From Candidatus Thiodiazotropha endoloripes (GTDB lineage Bacteria; Pseudomonadota; Gammaproteobacteria; Chromatiales; Chromatiaceae): 64,000 nt of DNA. The number at the start of each line of letters is the position of its first letter. Within the stretch, counting starts at the first letter, position 1. Location of the stretch: assembly GCA_001709035.1 (NCBI GenBank), contig LVKA01000008.1, forward strand, positions 930,001 through 994,000, given 5' to 3'. Position numbers and translations under genes: made by a program. Below the pieces are notes generated by a model. That model was given only the letters and a program-made list of their open reading frames with translations. It did not search any database and had not been told where the DNA came from. This document shows, piece after piece, positions 1 through 8,844 of the stretch.

Positions 1-111
1 GATCTTTTTCGCCTGGCTGCAATTGCAGTGACGGGAGAGCAGGCTTTTCTCATAGGCACAGAAACGCTCGTTCATCTCCCGATATGTACGACGGAAAGCG
101 TCCTGGTCCAT
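1..111 (-). CDS. Unknown small cysteine-containing protein, 5' part only
   Basis: The reverse strand reads open from an ATG at 109-111 to the window edge for 37 codons, beginning MDQDAFRRTYREMNERFC and continuing with a Cys-x-Cys pair (CNCSQA). The rest lies outside the window. It starts two bases after the hslR stop, so it is probably the next gene of a grxC-hslR transcript. The sequence resembles short uncharacterised proteobacterial proteins with conserved cysteines that might bind metal, but that is recollection of a pattern and not a firm family call. No function is assigned. Confidence 0.55.
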   Translation of the reverse strand, partial: MDQDAFRRTYREMNERFCAYEKSLLSRHCNCSQAKKI

Positions 112-113
112 GA

Positions 114-518
114 TTAATCCGATTTATTGGTGAAGCGGTGAATCATACGTCGATTCCGTTTGGAGGGCTTGCCATGAGCTGGCTGCGGCATGCTGGCGCG
201 TTCCAACCGTTGTACTTCAATTACCTTCTCCCGCCTGGCGACACTCTCCGGGGTCTCTTCATAGAATAGTCGGGCCTCGGTCGCAGGTCGTCTTCGGTCT
301 GCGGGTACACTCACCTGGATATCCCACTCCAGGGAGCCTTTGTGAATTCTCAAGTGGCTTCCAGCCTTAACCTCTTTACCCGGCTTGGTACGTTGTCCAT
401 TGAGGTGTACCTTGCCGCCGTTGATCGCTTCAGCCGCGATCTGTCGGGTCTTGAAAAAACGTGCCGCCCAGAGCCACTTATCGAGCCGCACCTTTGCTGT
501 TAGATCAAAGTTCGTCAT
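114..518 (-). CDS. hslR: Heat-shock protein 15 homologue, S4-domain ribosome-rescue RNA-binding protein
   Basis: This small basic protein of about 134 residues has an N-terminal S4 RNA-binding domain (RLDKWLWAARFFKTR, then GGKVHLNG) and an Arg/Lys-rich tail. In Escherichia coli, Hsp15 binds free 50S subunits that still carry a nascent chain and helps recycle them after heat shock. The frame is open upstream to 599, but the preferred start is the ATG at 516-518. It places MTNFDLTAKVRLDKW at the N-terminus and leaves only a 14-base overlap with the upstream grxC. The S4 fold is clear and the specific HslR assignment is strong by length and sequence. Confidence 0.88.
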   Translation of the reverse strand: MTNFDLTAKVRLDKWLWAARFFKTRQIAAEAINGGKVHLNGQRTKPGKEVKAGSHLRIHKGSLEWDIQVSVPADRRRPATEARLFYEETPESVARREKVIEVQRLERASMPQPAHGKPSKRNRRMIHRFTNKSD

Positions 519-774
519 CCGTAATTCCCAGCAGCTGGTTGAGCTGCCCAGAGATCTCCATCGACGCCAGATCGTCATACCCACCCACATGAAAGTCATC
601 GATGAAGATCTGCGGCACGGTATGTCGATTGCTGCGACGCATCATTTCCTGCATGATTTCCCGATCATGATCGATCCTGATCTCCTCATAGGTGACGCCC
701 TTGTTCTCCAACAGATGTTTCGCGCGAACACAGTAGGGACAGATCGCTGTGGAATACATGACGACTTGTGGCAT
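505..774 (-). CDS. grxC: Glutaredoxin 3 (GrxC)
   Basis: This 89-residue cytoplasmic thiol-disulfide oxidoreductase uses glutathione to reduce protein disulfides. The active site CPYC is at about residues 12-15, followed by the glutathione-binding TVPQIFID motif and the GGYDDL motif, which is the full GrxC arrangement. A longer reading frame begins at 789, but the ATG at 772-774 (MPQVVMYS) has AGGAG about 8 bases upstream, so it is the better start. The gene overlaps hslR by 14 bases and the two are probably co-transcribed. Confidence 0.93.
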   Translation of the reverse strand: MPQVVMYSTAICPYCVRAKHLLENKGVTYEEIRIDHDREIMQEMMRRSNRHTVPQIFIDDFHVGGYDDLASMEISGQLNQLLGITDDEL

Positions 775-789
775 TAACGGACTCCTCAT

Positions 790-1163
790 GCTAACTGATT
801 GTAATAGCGATAAAAATAGTTTTTTATAATGGAGTAGTATCCTAACAGCAGGCTGATCACACTTCTACCGGAGGATAGCCTGAATCTGTTGATATGCCAT
901 GAAATCTGCTGGGTTGCTGAGTTCGTCACAACAAGCTATTGGGTTAGTGTTAACAGGCCCTATTTGGAAATAATAGACCCGGCGAGCCACGCCTCAAGCA
1001 AGGGCTGATTTGAAGCCCCGAGCAGGATTTGCTCTGTCACATAATGAATGGCATGAGATAATTGCGGAACGCCATTGTTGCTTTCAACTCGCGGCCGTAG
1101 ACTGCTCAAGATAAACGATCAATAGTCAACCGTCGGGCTGTTGACCAACAGACAGGAATTTCA
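790..1163. other. Intergenic region between grxC and pepN
   Basis: This divergent spacer should hold the promoters of grxC (reverse) and pepN (forward). It contains a degenerate copy of the dispersed hairpin repeat (931-961) and a short inverted repeat GTCAAC-N9-GTTGAC just upstream of pepN. No convincing small gene was seen. Confidence 0.5.
931..961. repeat. Dispersed hairpin repeat, degenerate copy A
   Basis: Bases 937-961 match the repeat core (ATTGG-TTAGTGTTAAC and the right arm AGGCCCT) with one change in the loop. The left arm is degraded (ACAAGCT in place of AGGGCCT), so the stem cannot form fully. It has the same orientation as the copies at 8653, 17255, 45127 and 46435. Confidence 0.75.
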
Positions 1164-3812
1164 ATGCGAACAGATAACGCCAAGTCCATCTATCTCAAAG
1201 ACTATCAGCCACCACACTTTCTGGTTGATCAGGTCTCCCTGGAGTTCGATCTGCAGCAGGAGAGGACATTGGTAACCAGTCACCTGAAGATGCGACGCAA
1301 TCCTGCCTCGACTGAGCAAAACCCGGAACTGGTGCTGGATGGTGAGAAGTTGAAACTCCTGCGCCTCGCCATTGATGACCAAGCGTTGAACGAGGCGGCC
1401 TATCAGCTTGATGATCGCACTCTGACCATTGCTGACGTTAAACAGCAATTCACCCTGTCGACCCAGGTAGAGATCAGGCCACAAGAGAATACCGCACTGG
1501 AAGGGCTCTATCGGTCGGGAAAGATGTACTGTACCCAGTGTGAGGCGGAAGGATTCAGGCGGATCACCTATTTTCCCGACCGACCCGATGTGATGGCCAG
1601 CTTCGAAACAACCATCATGGCCGATAAAGCGGCCTATCCGGTACTCCTCTCCAACGGTAACTGTGTCCATCAGCAGGATCTGCCGGAGGGGCGCCATCTG
1701 GTTCGTTGGGAGGATCCCTTTCCAAAACCCTGTTATCTGTTTGCCTTGGTTGCCGGCGATCTGAGGTTTCAGCAGGACAGCTATACCACCGGTTCAGGCC
1801 GTCAGGTCGATCTGCGTATCTATGTGGAACCGGAAAACATCGATAAGTGCGACCATGCAATGGTTTCGTTAAAACATGCCATGGCCTGGGATGAGGAGCA
1901 GTATGGCCGGGAGTACGATCTCGATATCTTCATGATCGTCGCTGTCAACGATTTCAACATGGGGGCGATGGAGAACAAGGGACTGAATATCTTTAATTCG
2001 AAATACGTGCTTGCCCGTCCCGATACGGCCACAGACAGTGATTTTCAACATATCGAGGGGGTCATCGCCCATGAGTATTTTCATAACTGGACCGGCAACC
2101 GCATCACCTGCCGGGATTGGTTTCAGCTCAGTTTGAAAGAGGGGTTGACCGTCTTCCGGGATCAGGAGTTTTCCGCCGACATGGGTTCCCGTGGGGTAAA
2201 ACGGATTGAGGATGTGCGGCTGCTGCGCAGCCACCAGTTTGCCGAGGATGCCGGGCCGATGGCCCATCCGGTGCGCCCGGAGAGCTACATCGAGATCAAC
2301 AACTTCTATACCGTCACGGTCTATGAAAAAGGTGCGGAAGTGGTCAGGATGCAGGCCAATCTATTGGGTGCCGAAACCTATCGCAAGGCAACGGATCTCT
2401 ATTTTGAGAGGCACGACGGTGAGGCGGTGACAACCGATGATTTCGTCAGATGCATGGAGGATGCGAGCGAGCGGGATCTGAGCCAGTTTCGTCTCTGGTA
2501 CAGCCAATCCGGTACACCTCAGGTTAGGGTGTCGACAAGTTACGACGAGCAGCAGGGGATACTGGAAATTACATTCAGCCAAACGACACCGGAAACCCCG
2601 GGACAGAAACAGAAACAACCCTTTCACATACCCATCGCACTGGCGCTGTTGGACAGTCAGGGAGAGTTGCTGCCGCTAAAGACCAGTGCGGCTGCAACTG
2701 GCGCGTCCAGGGAGCAGGTGTTGGAGCTGACCGAAGCGACGCAGACTTTTGCCTTCCATGATCTTGTGCAACAGCCGGTGCCTTCGATCCTACGGGGTTT
2801 CTCTGCCCCGGTTAAGCTGGAGTATGACTACAGCGACGATCAGCTGATGTTCCTCATGGCAAGGGAGTCGGATGACTTTAACCGTTGGGATGCCGCACAG
2901 ACGCTGGCCAGACGTACCTTGTTGAAACTGGTTGCAGCCTGTCAACAGGGCCTGCCGCTGGCATTGCCGGGGGGATTCGTTGAGGCGTATCGTCTGGCGC
3001 TGACCGATCAGCAGGCCGACAAGGCGCTGTTGAGTGAATTGCTGAGTCTGCCTTCGGAATCGAACACCGGTGATCAGATGACGCAGGTGGATGTGGAGGC
3101 GGTACATCAGGCCCGCCAATGGCTGAAGCGGGCCCTGGCAGAAGCGTTGCGGGATGATTTTGCAGCTGTCTATGAACAGAATCAGTCAGATGCTTATGAG
3201 ATTACCTCCGCGTCGATCGGACAAAGACGACTGAAAAACCTTGCCCTGAATTATCTGATGAGTCTCGAAGCGCCACAGATCGACCGACTCTGCATGGCTC
3301 AGTTTGAAACAGCCGATAACATGACCGATGTGATGGCGGCTCTGCATGGGTTGGTCAATCGCGATATCCCGGAGCGGGATCGAGCGTTGAGCGATTTTGA
3401 AGCCAAGTGGCGGAAGGATCCCTTGGTCATGGATAAGTGGTTCGCGGTTCAGGCCGGCTCCAATCTGCCCGGAACCCTCTCCGGAGTGAAGGCGTTGATG
3501 GAACATCCGGCCTTTTCAATCCGCAATCCCAATAAGGTACGCAGTCTGATCGGTGCTTTCTGCTCGACCAATCTTTTTGCCTTTCATGCGGCCGATGGTT
3601 CGGGTTATGAGTTTCTCACCGATCAGGTGATCACTTTGGACACCCTGAATCCACAGATCGCTGCCCGCCTGCTGCGTATCATGAGTCGCTGGCGACGTTA
3701 TGATGAATCACGCCAGCAATTGATGCGAAAAGCGTTTGAGCGGGTATTGGCGCAAACGGATATCTCTAAGGATGTGTTTGAGATCGCCAGTAAAAGTGTT
3801 GCCGAGGAGTAG
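1164..3812 (+). CDS. pepN: Aminopeptidase N (M1 family zinc metallopeptidase)
   Basis: This 882-residue protein has the standard length of gammaproteobacterial PepN and removes N-terminal residues from peptides in the cytoplasm. The substrate-anchoring GAMEN motif is at about residues 267-271. The zinc motif HEYFH is at about 303-307, with the third zinc ligand Glu about 19 residues later (LKEGLTVFRDQEF). The long helical C-terminal domain typical of the family follows. The ATG start gives MRTDNAKSIYLKDYQPP, which matches the family N-terminus. It appears to be a single-gene unit, and nothing looks degraded. Confidence 0.97.
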   Translation: MRTDNAKSIYLKDYQPPHFLVDQVSLEFDLQQERTLVTSHLKMRRNPASTEQNPELVLDGEKLKLLRLAIDDQALNEAAYQLDDRTLTIADVKQQFTLSTQVEIRPQENTALEGLYRSGKMYCTQCEAEGFRRITYFPDRPDVMASFETTIMADKAAYPVLLSNGNCVHQQDLPEGRHLVRWEDPFPKPCYLFALVAGDLRFQQDSYTTGSGRQVDLRIYVEPENIDKCDHAMVSLKHAMAWDEEQYGREYDLDIFMIVAVNDFNMGAMENKGLNIFNSKYVLARPDTATDSDFQHIEGVIAHEYFHNWTGNRITCRDWFQLSLKEGLTVFRDQEFSADMGSRGVKRIEDVRLLRSHQFAEDAGPMAHPVRPESYIEINNFYTVTVYEKGAEVVRMQANLLGAETYRKATDLYFERHDGEAVTTDDFVRCMEDASERDLSQFRLWYSQSGTPQVRVSTSYDEQQGILEITFSQTTPETPGQKQKQPFHIPIALALLDSQGELLPLKTSAAATGASREQVLELTEATQTFAFHDLVQQPVPSILRGFSAPVKLEYDYSDDQLMFLMARESDDFNRWDAAQTLARRTLLKLVAACQQGLPLALPGGFVEAYRLALTDQQADKALLSELLSLPSESNTGDQMTQVDVEAVHQARQWLKRALAEALRDDFAAVYEQNQSDAYEITSASIGQRRLKNLALNYLMSLEAPQIDRLCMAQFETADNMTDVMAALHGLVNRDIPERDRALSDFEAKWRKDPLVMDKWFAVQAGSNLPGTLSGVKALMEHPAFSIRNPNKVRSLIGAFCSTNLFAFHAADGSGYEFLTDQVITLDTLNPQIAARLLRIMSRWRRYDESRQQLMRKAFERVLAQTDISKDVFEIASKSVAEE

Positions 3813-4111
3813 TCTCAGGCGCTCCGGCAGACGCAGGGCTCAGTCCCCCTCAGCCGGTTATGAGCCATTTGATTCCAGGCAATCTTTACGACGCTATCGA
3901 CCCGGTGGACTTCTGTCGGTATTACTGCAGATTTTCCGTTTTGTTGAACGGATAGAACCAGGTTGAGTCGGGTTCCAGCAGCCGGTTTGATTGCTCAATA
4001 TCAATACCAAGCCGGAATTTCTCGTCTATGATCAATCCTATAGCTGATTTGACATTTGTTTCACAAGGGCAGGTCAGTTAATCTTTATGGTTTGGCAATA
4101 GAGACAATAAT
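3813..4111. other. Intergenic region upstream of the CHAD gene
   Basis: No gene is apparent. A TTGACA hexamer at 4049-4054 could be a -35 element for the CHAD-parA operon, but no matching -10 stands out. No clear rho-independent terminator was seen after pepN. Confidence 0.35.
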
Positions 4112-5665
4112 ATGGCCTTACACCCGATATCCTACCTGTTACCGGACGATTTCGATCTGCAGCAGTTGAAGAGTAGCTTCAAGGAATCCCATGGTTTACG
4201 GGAAGAGGTGCCCTCCAAAGTGAAACTGACTTATTACGACAGTTTCGACTGGAGAGTCTGGAATGCGGGTGGTGAGCTACACGAGGAGCAGGGTAGCCTC
4301 AACCGGCTCTGCTGGCACTCTATTAAAGGCCGTAAGGAACCACTCGTCCAGGTGATCGATCAATCTCCCGGGTTTGCCAAAGATCTGCCTGCCGGTGCTC
4401 TGGCCGATCAGCTGGCATCCGTACTTGAAATGCGTGTCTTGCAACCCAAGGTCCATGTGATACAGCAGCAGCAGACACTGGCGCTGCTCGATTCTGAAGA
4501 GAAGACCGTGGTGAGAGTGGTGCTGGAGCAGAACAGCTATGCCTCCATTGACGGCAAGCAGTCGGGTCGGTTGGAAGGCCGCATTGTGTTGAAGCCGCTG
4601 AAGGGCTATCTCAGCTATTTCGAGAAGATCGTCGAATACCTGAAGGCGATGAAGCTGCGCAACTGTGGGCAGAGCCTCTACCAGGATGCACTGCAGGGTG
4701 CCGGTATCAAGCCGGGAGACTACAGCTCCAAGTTGAATTATCGACTGGATCCTTATGCCAGCGCAGACAGCGCGGCCAGACAGATCCTGTTGGATCTGCT
4801 GAATACCCTGGAGGCCAACGTTGCCGGGACCAAAGCGGATCTCGACAGTGAGTTTCTTCACGACCTACGGGTTGCCACCCGGCGTACCCGCTCTGCGATG
4901 AGCCAGATCAAAGGGGTTTTTGATCCCCAGCAGCTTGAGCCATTCAAGCGGGGATTCGGCTGGATCGGCCAGGTGACCGGGCCGACCCGTGATCTGGATG
5001 TCTATCTGTTGAAGTATGATCAGTATCGGGCGAGCCTGCCTGAAGCACTGCAGGGGGATCTCGATCCTTTCTACAGCTATCTGTTGAATCACCATAAAAC
5101 AGAACAGGCAAAACTGGTCAGGAAGCTCAACTCTCCCCATTTCCGCAAACTGCTCAAAACCTGGCGGGAGTGGCTTGAAGAGAGCAAAGTCGATCTGGAG
5201 AATGCCCCTAGCGCGAACAAAGCCACCGCCAAATTGGCGGACAAGCGGATCAGTAAACTCTATGCGCGGGTCTTGCAGGATGGCTTGGCGATCGCGCCGG
5301 ACTCACCAGCCGAGATGTTGCATGATCTGCGCAAGGATTGTAAGAAGCTGCGCTATATGATGGAGTTTTTTCAGAGTCTCTATCCCAAGCCGGCCATTCG
5401 GGAGTTGATCAAGGCGCTTAAGGTGATCCTCGATAATCTGGGAGAGTTTCAGGACCTGGAAGTCCAGGCACACTCACTCGAGGATTTTGGCAGCGAAATG
5501 CTCAAAGAGGGGGCGCCGGCCAGTGCGTTGATGGCGATGGGGGTACTGGTGGGACGCCTGTTTGAAAGGCAGGCAAACGCTCGAGAGGAGTTTGCCAATC
5601 TGTTTGCCGCCTTCAGCAGCGACGGGAATCAAAAGGCCTTTCGAAAACTGTTTGGAGGGGCTTGA
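4112..5665 (+). CDS. CYTH-like and CHAD-domain protein, putative polyphosphate-granule protein
   Basis: This 517-residue protein has an N-terminal region resembling a CYTH-type (triphosphate tunnel) fold at roughly residues 1-200. A C-terminal CHAD domain (about 220-510) carries conserved His and basic motifs such as FLHDLRVATRRTRS and MLHDLRKDCKKLRYM. CHAD domains are conserved-histidine alpha-helical domains, and CHAD proteins have been shown to attach to polyphosphate granules in Ralstonia. The stop codon overlaps the ATG of the ParA-like gene by one base (TGATG), so the two should be translated together. Whether the CYTH part is catalytic cannot be judged here. Confidence 0.85.
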   Translation: MALHPISYLLPDDFDLQQLKSSFKESHGLREEVPSKVKLTYYDSFDWRVWNAGGELHEEQGSLNRLCWHSIKGRKEPLVQVIDQSPGFAKDLPAGALADQLASVLEMRVLQPKVHVIQQQQTLALLDSEEKTVVRVVLEQNSYASIDGKQSGRLEGRIVLKPLKGYLSYFEKIVEYLKAMKLRNCGQSLYQDALQGAGIKPGDYSSKLNYRLDPYASADSAARQILLDLLNTLEANVAGTKADLDSEFLHDLRVATRRTRSAMSQIKGVFDPQQLEPFKRGFGWIGQVTGPTRDLDVYLLKYDQYRASLPEALQGDLDPFYSYLLNHHKTEQAKLVRKLNSPHFRKLLKTWREWLEESKVDLENAPSANKATAKLADKRISKLYARVLQDGLAIAPDSPAEMLHDLRKDCKKLRYMMEFFQSLYPKPAIRELIKALKVILDNLGEFQDLEVQAHSLEDFGSEMLKEGAPASALMAMGVLVGRLFERQANAREEFANLFAAFSSDGNQKAFRKLFGGA

Positions 5666-6408
5666 TGCATATTCTCGGTGTTTACAATATCAAAGGTGGT
5701 GTGGGCAAGACGGCCACCGCAGTCAATCTGGCCCATCTGGCCGCCACTGAAGGCTATCGTACTTTGATCTGGGACCTGGATCCTCAGGCCGCCGCCACCT
5801 ACTATTTTCGCATCAAACCCAAAGTCAAAGGCAGTAACAAACGTCTGATCAAAGGCAAGCTTGATCTCGATGAAGTGGTCAAAGCGACCGACTTCGAAAA
5901 TCTGGATATGCTTCCGGCAGACTTCTCCTATCGGAATATGGATCTGCGGCTGGAAGAGGCGAAGAATCCGACCAAGCAGTTACTGAAACTGTTGCGACCA
6001 CTGTCGCAAGCCTACGACTACGTTTTCCTCGACTGCCCGCCCAGTATCTCTCTGGTATCAGAGAATATCTTTCGAGCGGCAGAGGGATTGCTGTTGCCCT
6101 TGATCCCCACAACCCTGTCGCTGCGCACCTACCAGCAACTGCTCGATTTTCTGGAAGGTCATCGGATCACGGGATTGGAACTGATGCCTTTCTTCTCCAT
6201 GGTCGACCGACGCAAACGAATGCATCTGGATGTGATGAAAAACCTGCCTGACGAGCATGGAGAGTTGTTGAAGGCACAGATACCCTATGCCAGTGATGTG
6301 GAAAAAATGGGTATCCACCGCATGCCGGTCCAGGCATTCGCACCGAAAAGCATTGCCGCCAGCTGTTATCAGGCCCTGTGGCTGGAGATGCAGCGTCGGC
6401 TGGGTTAG
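5665..6408 (+). CDS. ParA/MinD-family ATPase coupled to the CHAD protein
   Basis: This 247-residue P-loop ATPase starts MHILGVYNIKGGVGKTATA, giving the deviant Walker A motif KGGVGKT at residues 10-16. WDLDPQAAATYYF follows, and a Walker B-like VFLDCPPS lies in the middle. The family positions plasmids, chromosomes, carboxysomes or other cargo by ATP-dependent surface gradients. No parB-like gene is adjacent. The only partner is the CHAD gene, whose stop overlaps this start by one base, so a cargo bound by CHAD (polyphosphate granules) is a reasonable inference. The ATG at 5665 is preferred over the TTG at 5662 because of that overlap. Confidence 0.88.
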   Translation: MHILGVYNIKGGVGKTATAVNLAHLAATEGYRTLIWDLDPQAAATYYFRIKPKVKGSNKRLIKGKLDLDEVVKATDFENLDMLPADFSYRNMDLRLEEAKNPTKQLLKLLRPLSQAYDYVFLDCPPSISLVSENIFRAAEGLLLPLIPTTLSLRTYQQLLDFLEGHRITGLELMPFFSMVDRRKRMHLDVMKNLPDEHGELLKAQIPYASDVEKMGIHRMPVQAFAPKSIAASCYQALWLEMQRRLG

Positions 6409-6504
6409 GCCGGCAGCTGTGTCTCACCTTCGCAGCTGCTGGGCCACGCGGTAAATAAGGTAACGATCAGTTGGTCTCCCTTCGGGCCGGCCCACTAGTC
6501 TTCA

Positions 6505-6536
6505 CTAGGGCCTGCTAAACGAATCCAAACGACCCT
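6505..6536. repeat. Dispersed hairpin repeat, degenerate inverted copy
   Basis: This reads CTAGGGCCTG, a diverged loop containing GAATCCAA, then GACCCT. It matches the reverse complement of the consensus with several substitutions and one missing base. It lies between the ParA-like gene and yadG. Confidence 0.6.
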
Positions 6537-6685
6537 GAAAAGCGCAAATCAATCCATGCGACAGATTGGATGGTTATTTCTGCGCCGTAAGGTTGCAATT
6601 TGCGGTGACTGCCCCCATTAAAGCTGGACGAAAAGGGGTATGATACTCCTCCGCTTGGCGTACTGTGTCTGTAGGACCGAAAACA

Positions 6686-7618
6686 TTGTCTGCACTGGTA
6701 ATCGAAAATCTTCACAAGACCTACCGTAACGGTTTTGAGGCATTGAAAGGAATCAGCCTGAATGTGGCTGAAGGGGATTTTTTCGCCCTGCTGGGCCCCA
6801 ACGGAGCGGGTAAATCCACAGCAATCAGTATTATCGCTTCGTTGACTAACAAAACCGCCGGACAGGTCAGTATCTATGGCAAGGATCTGGATCGGCAGAA
6901 GAACGAAGCCAAATCGATGATTGGGCTGGTTCCCCAGGAATTCAACTTCAATATGTGGGAGCCGGTGGTTGAGATCCTGGTGAATCAGGCCGGCTACTAT
7001 GGCATTCCCAGAAATGCAGCCTTTCAGCGGGCTGAAGAGAGTTTGCGTCAACTCGATCTGTGGGATAAACGGCATACCCAGGCACGTTGGTTGTCTGGTG
7101 GTATGAAACGTCGGCTGATGATTGCCAGGGCGTTGGTGCATCGCCCCAAGCTGCTGATTCTGGATGAGCCCACGGCCGGTGTCGATATCGAGATTCGCCG
7201 TGCCATGTGGCAATTCATGAAGCAGATCAACAGTCAGGGTACAACCATTATCCTCACCACCCACTACCTGGAAGAGGCGGAAAGTCTGTGTCGTAATATT
7301 GCCATTATCGATCACGGCAGGATTGTCGAGCAGACCAGTATGTCCCATCTGCTCAGTCAGCTGAATACCGAACATTTCGTGCTTGATATCAGTAAGCCGC
7401 TGACTATGGCGCCAGAATTGCCGGGCTATAATCTGCAGCTGGTCGGTGATAAAACCGTTGAAGTCACGGTGCAGCGTGAGCAGAGTATGAACAGCCTGTT
7501 CGAATCCCTGACTCAGCAAGGCATAGCGGTCATGAGTATGCGCAATAAGCAGAATCGACTCGAACAGTTGTTTATCGATCTGGTGGCTCAGTCTAAAAGC
7601 GAGGAGCAGAGCTCATGA
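6686..7618 (+). CDS. yadG: ABC transporter ATP-binding protein, YadG type
   Basis: This is a cytoplasmic ATPase subunit of an ABC-2 type exporter of about 310 residues. It shows Walker A (GPNGAGKST), the Q-loop (VPQEFNFN), the signature LSGGMKRR, Walker B (LLILDEPTAGVD) and the switch His (TTHYLEEAE). Sequence and length match E. coli YadG closely, but the substrate of that system is unknown. Two starts are possible. GTG at 6665 lacks an obvious Shine-Dalgarno site. TTG at 6686 has GTAGGA upstream and gives MSALVIENLHKTY, which aligns with the YadG N-terminus, so it is chosen. The stop overlaps yadH by four bases (ATGA). Confidence 0.92.
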   Translation: MSALVIENLHKTYRNGFEALKGISLNVAEGDFFALLGPNGAGKSTAISIIASLTNKTAGQVSIYGKDLDRQKNEAKSMIGLVPQEFNFNMWEPVVEILVNQAGYYGIPRNAAFQRAEESLRQLDLWDKRHTQARWLSGGMKRRLMIARALVHRPKLLILDEPTAGVDIEIRRAMWQFMKQINSQGTTIILTTHYLEEAESLCRNIAIIDHGRIVEQTSMSHLLSQLNTEHFVLDISKPLTMAPELPGYNLQLVGDKTVEVTVQREQSMNSLFESLTQQGIAVMSMRNKQNRLEQLFIDLVAQSKSEEQSS

Positions 7619-8391
7619 GCTCAGGCCATGTAAAGCGTATCGCGTATCAGACCATTGTCACCAAAGAGGTATTGAGGTTTGCCCGGATCTGGGTGCAGAC
7701 TATTCTGCCGCCGGCCATTACCACCACGCTCTATTTTATTATTTTCGGTAAACTGATTGGTGAGCGTATCGGAATGATGGAAGGCTACCGCTATATCGAG
7801 TTCATCGTTCCCGGACTGATCCTGATGTCGGTCATACAGAACTCCTATGCCAATGTGGTCTCCTCGTTTTTCAGTACCAAGCTTCAGCACTACATTGAAG
7901 AGCTGTTGATCGCACCGGTGCCGAATTGGATTGTATTGGCCGGTTATGTAACCGGAGGCATGGCCAGGGGGTTGATCGTGGGCACGGTGGTAACCGGGAT
8001 CTCACTGTTTTTCACCGACTTGACGATCAACAGTTACAGCTTGACCCTACTGGTATTCGTACTGACTTCAATCCTGTTCTCCCTGGCCGGATTCATCAAT
8101 GCAGTCTACGCCAAGAGTTTTGATGATATCGCCATCGTCCCCACTTTTGTATTGACACCATTGACCTATCTTGGGGGCGTGTTCTATTCGATACAGCTTC
8201 TGCCCGAGTTCTGGCAGCAGGTTTCCCTGGCCAACCCGGTCCTCTACATGATCAACACCTTCCGCTATGGACTGCTGGGGGTATCGGATATCGATGTGCG
8301 GATCGCGCTGGTCATTATCGTAGCCTTCATTGTCGTGCTGACATGGTACAGCTTGAGGCTATTGTCCAGAGGCGTAGGTATCAAGGAATGA
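7615..8391 (+). CDS. yadH: ABC-2 type transporter permease, YadH type
   Basis: This 258-residue inner-membrane protein has about six hydrophobic segments and the ABC-2 permease motifs FTPxTYLGG-like (LTPLTYLGGVFYS) and ELLIAPVP. It pairs with the ATPase just upstream through a four-base ATGA overlap, so the two form one export unit. Sequence and length match YadH. The cargo is unknown; lipid or surface-polymer export is a family-level guess only. Confidence 0.92.
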   Translation: MSSGHVKRIAYQTIVTKEVLRFARIWVQTILPPAITTTLYFIIFGKLIGERIGMMEGYRYIEFIVPGLILMSVIQNSYANVVSSFFSTKLQHYIEELLIAPVPNWIVLAGYVTGGMARGLIVGTVVTGISLFFTDLTINSYSLTLLVFVLTSILFSLAGFINAVYAKSFDDIAIVPTFVLTPLTYLGGVFYSIQLLPEFWQQVSLANPVLYMINTFRYGLLGVSDIDVRIALVIIVAFIVVLTWYSLRLLSRGVGIKE

Positions 8392-8506
8392 CAAGCTTAC
8401 CAGGTAAATTGATTGACATGGGTAAACCCCCCCGGCAGTGCCGGGAGACTAACATAGGTTTTACCCTGACAGCAGTCTGAGCATTTCTCAGGCTGTTCGT
8501 TATGAC

Positions 8507-8576
8507 CACGTAGGACACGAAGGTTGGTGTTTCTAATGCGACGAGTTGTATGGTCCCTTCGTGCACTTCGTGGTAA
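8507..8576. repeat. Inverted repeat with 19-bp arms
   Basis: The arms 8507-8525 (ACCACGTAGGACACGAAGG) and 8558-8576 are reverse complements except for three positions, and they are separated by 32 bases. The sequence is of the CACGAAG type that recurs in intergenic regions of many proteobacteria, so it is probably a small repeated extragenic element. Confidence 0.55.
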
Positions 8577-8652
8577 AAACGATAGCGGTTATTATTGTGC
8601 GCAGCAGTGTGATTTGACTAAAAAATGTTAAGTCGCAAGCAATGAGTTCGTT

Positions 8653-8687
8653 CTAGGGCCTATTGGATTAGTGTTAACAGGCCCTAG
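8653..8687. repeat. Dispersed hairpin repeat, perfect copy B
   Basis: CTAGGGCCT (8653-8661), the 17-base loop ATTGGATTAGTGTTAAC and AGGCCCTAG (8679-8687) form a 9-bp perfect stem. It is identical over all 35 bases to the copy at 46435-46469. Confidence 0.9.
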
Positions 8688-8844
8688 CTCGGGTGTGTTG
8701 GACCGATAGTGTTGGTTTAGGCATGTGAGCACCTTGGACGCTTTGCAAGCCCTTTGAGGGCATTACCAAATAAGTCTCCCGGCTCTGCCGGAGGTGATTT
8801 AACTCCGTACTTGAGATTGCGTTTATTTGCAGACTCAAAACACC

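Larger units (their letters stand above)
8431..8791. repeat. 360-bp block bounded by hairpin-forming inverted repeats
   Basis: CCGGCAGTGCCGGGAGACT near 8432-8450 is nearly identical to the reverse complement of 8773-8791 (one base differs). Each end is itself a small hairpin (CCCGGC-AGT-GCCGGG and CCGGC-TCT-GCCGG). Between them lie a second inverted repeat (8507-8576) and a full copy of the dispersed hairpin repeat (8653-8687). No gene was seen in this block. The first hairpin could also serve as a yadGH terminator, though no T-run follows it. Confidence 0.6.

Noticed and set aside
6515-7519. A 334-codon reverse frame opposite yadG
   Set aside because: It is antisense to a clear ABC ATPase, has no family motifs or ribosome-binding site, and arises from codon bias of the real gene.
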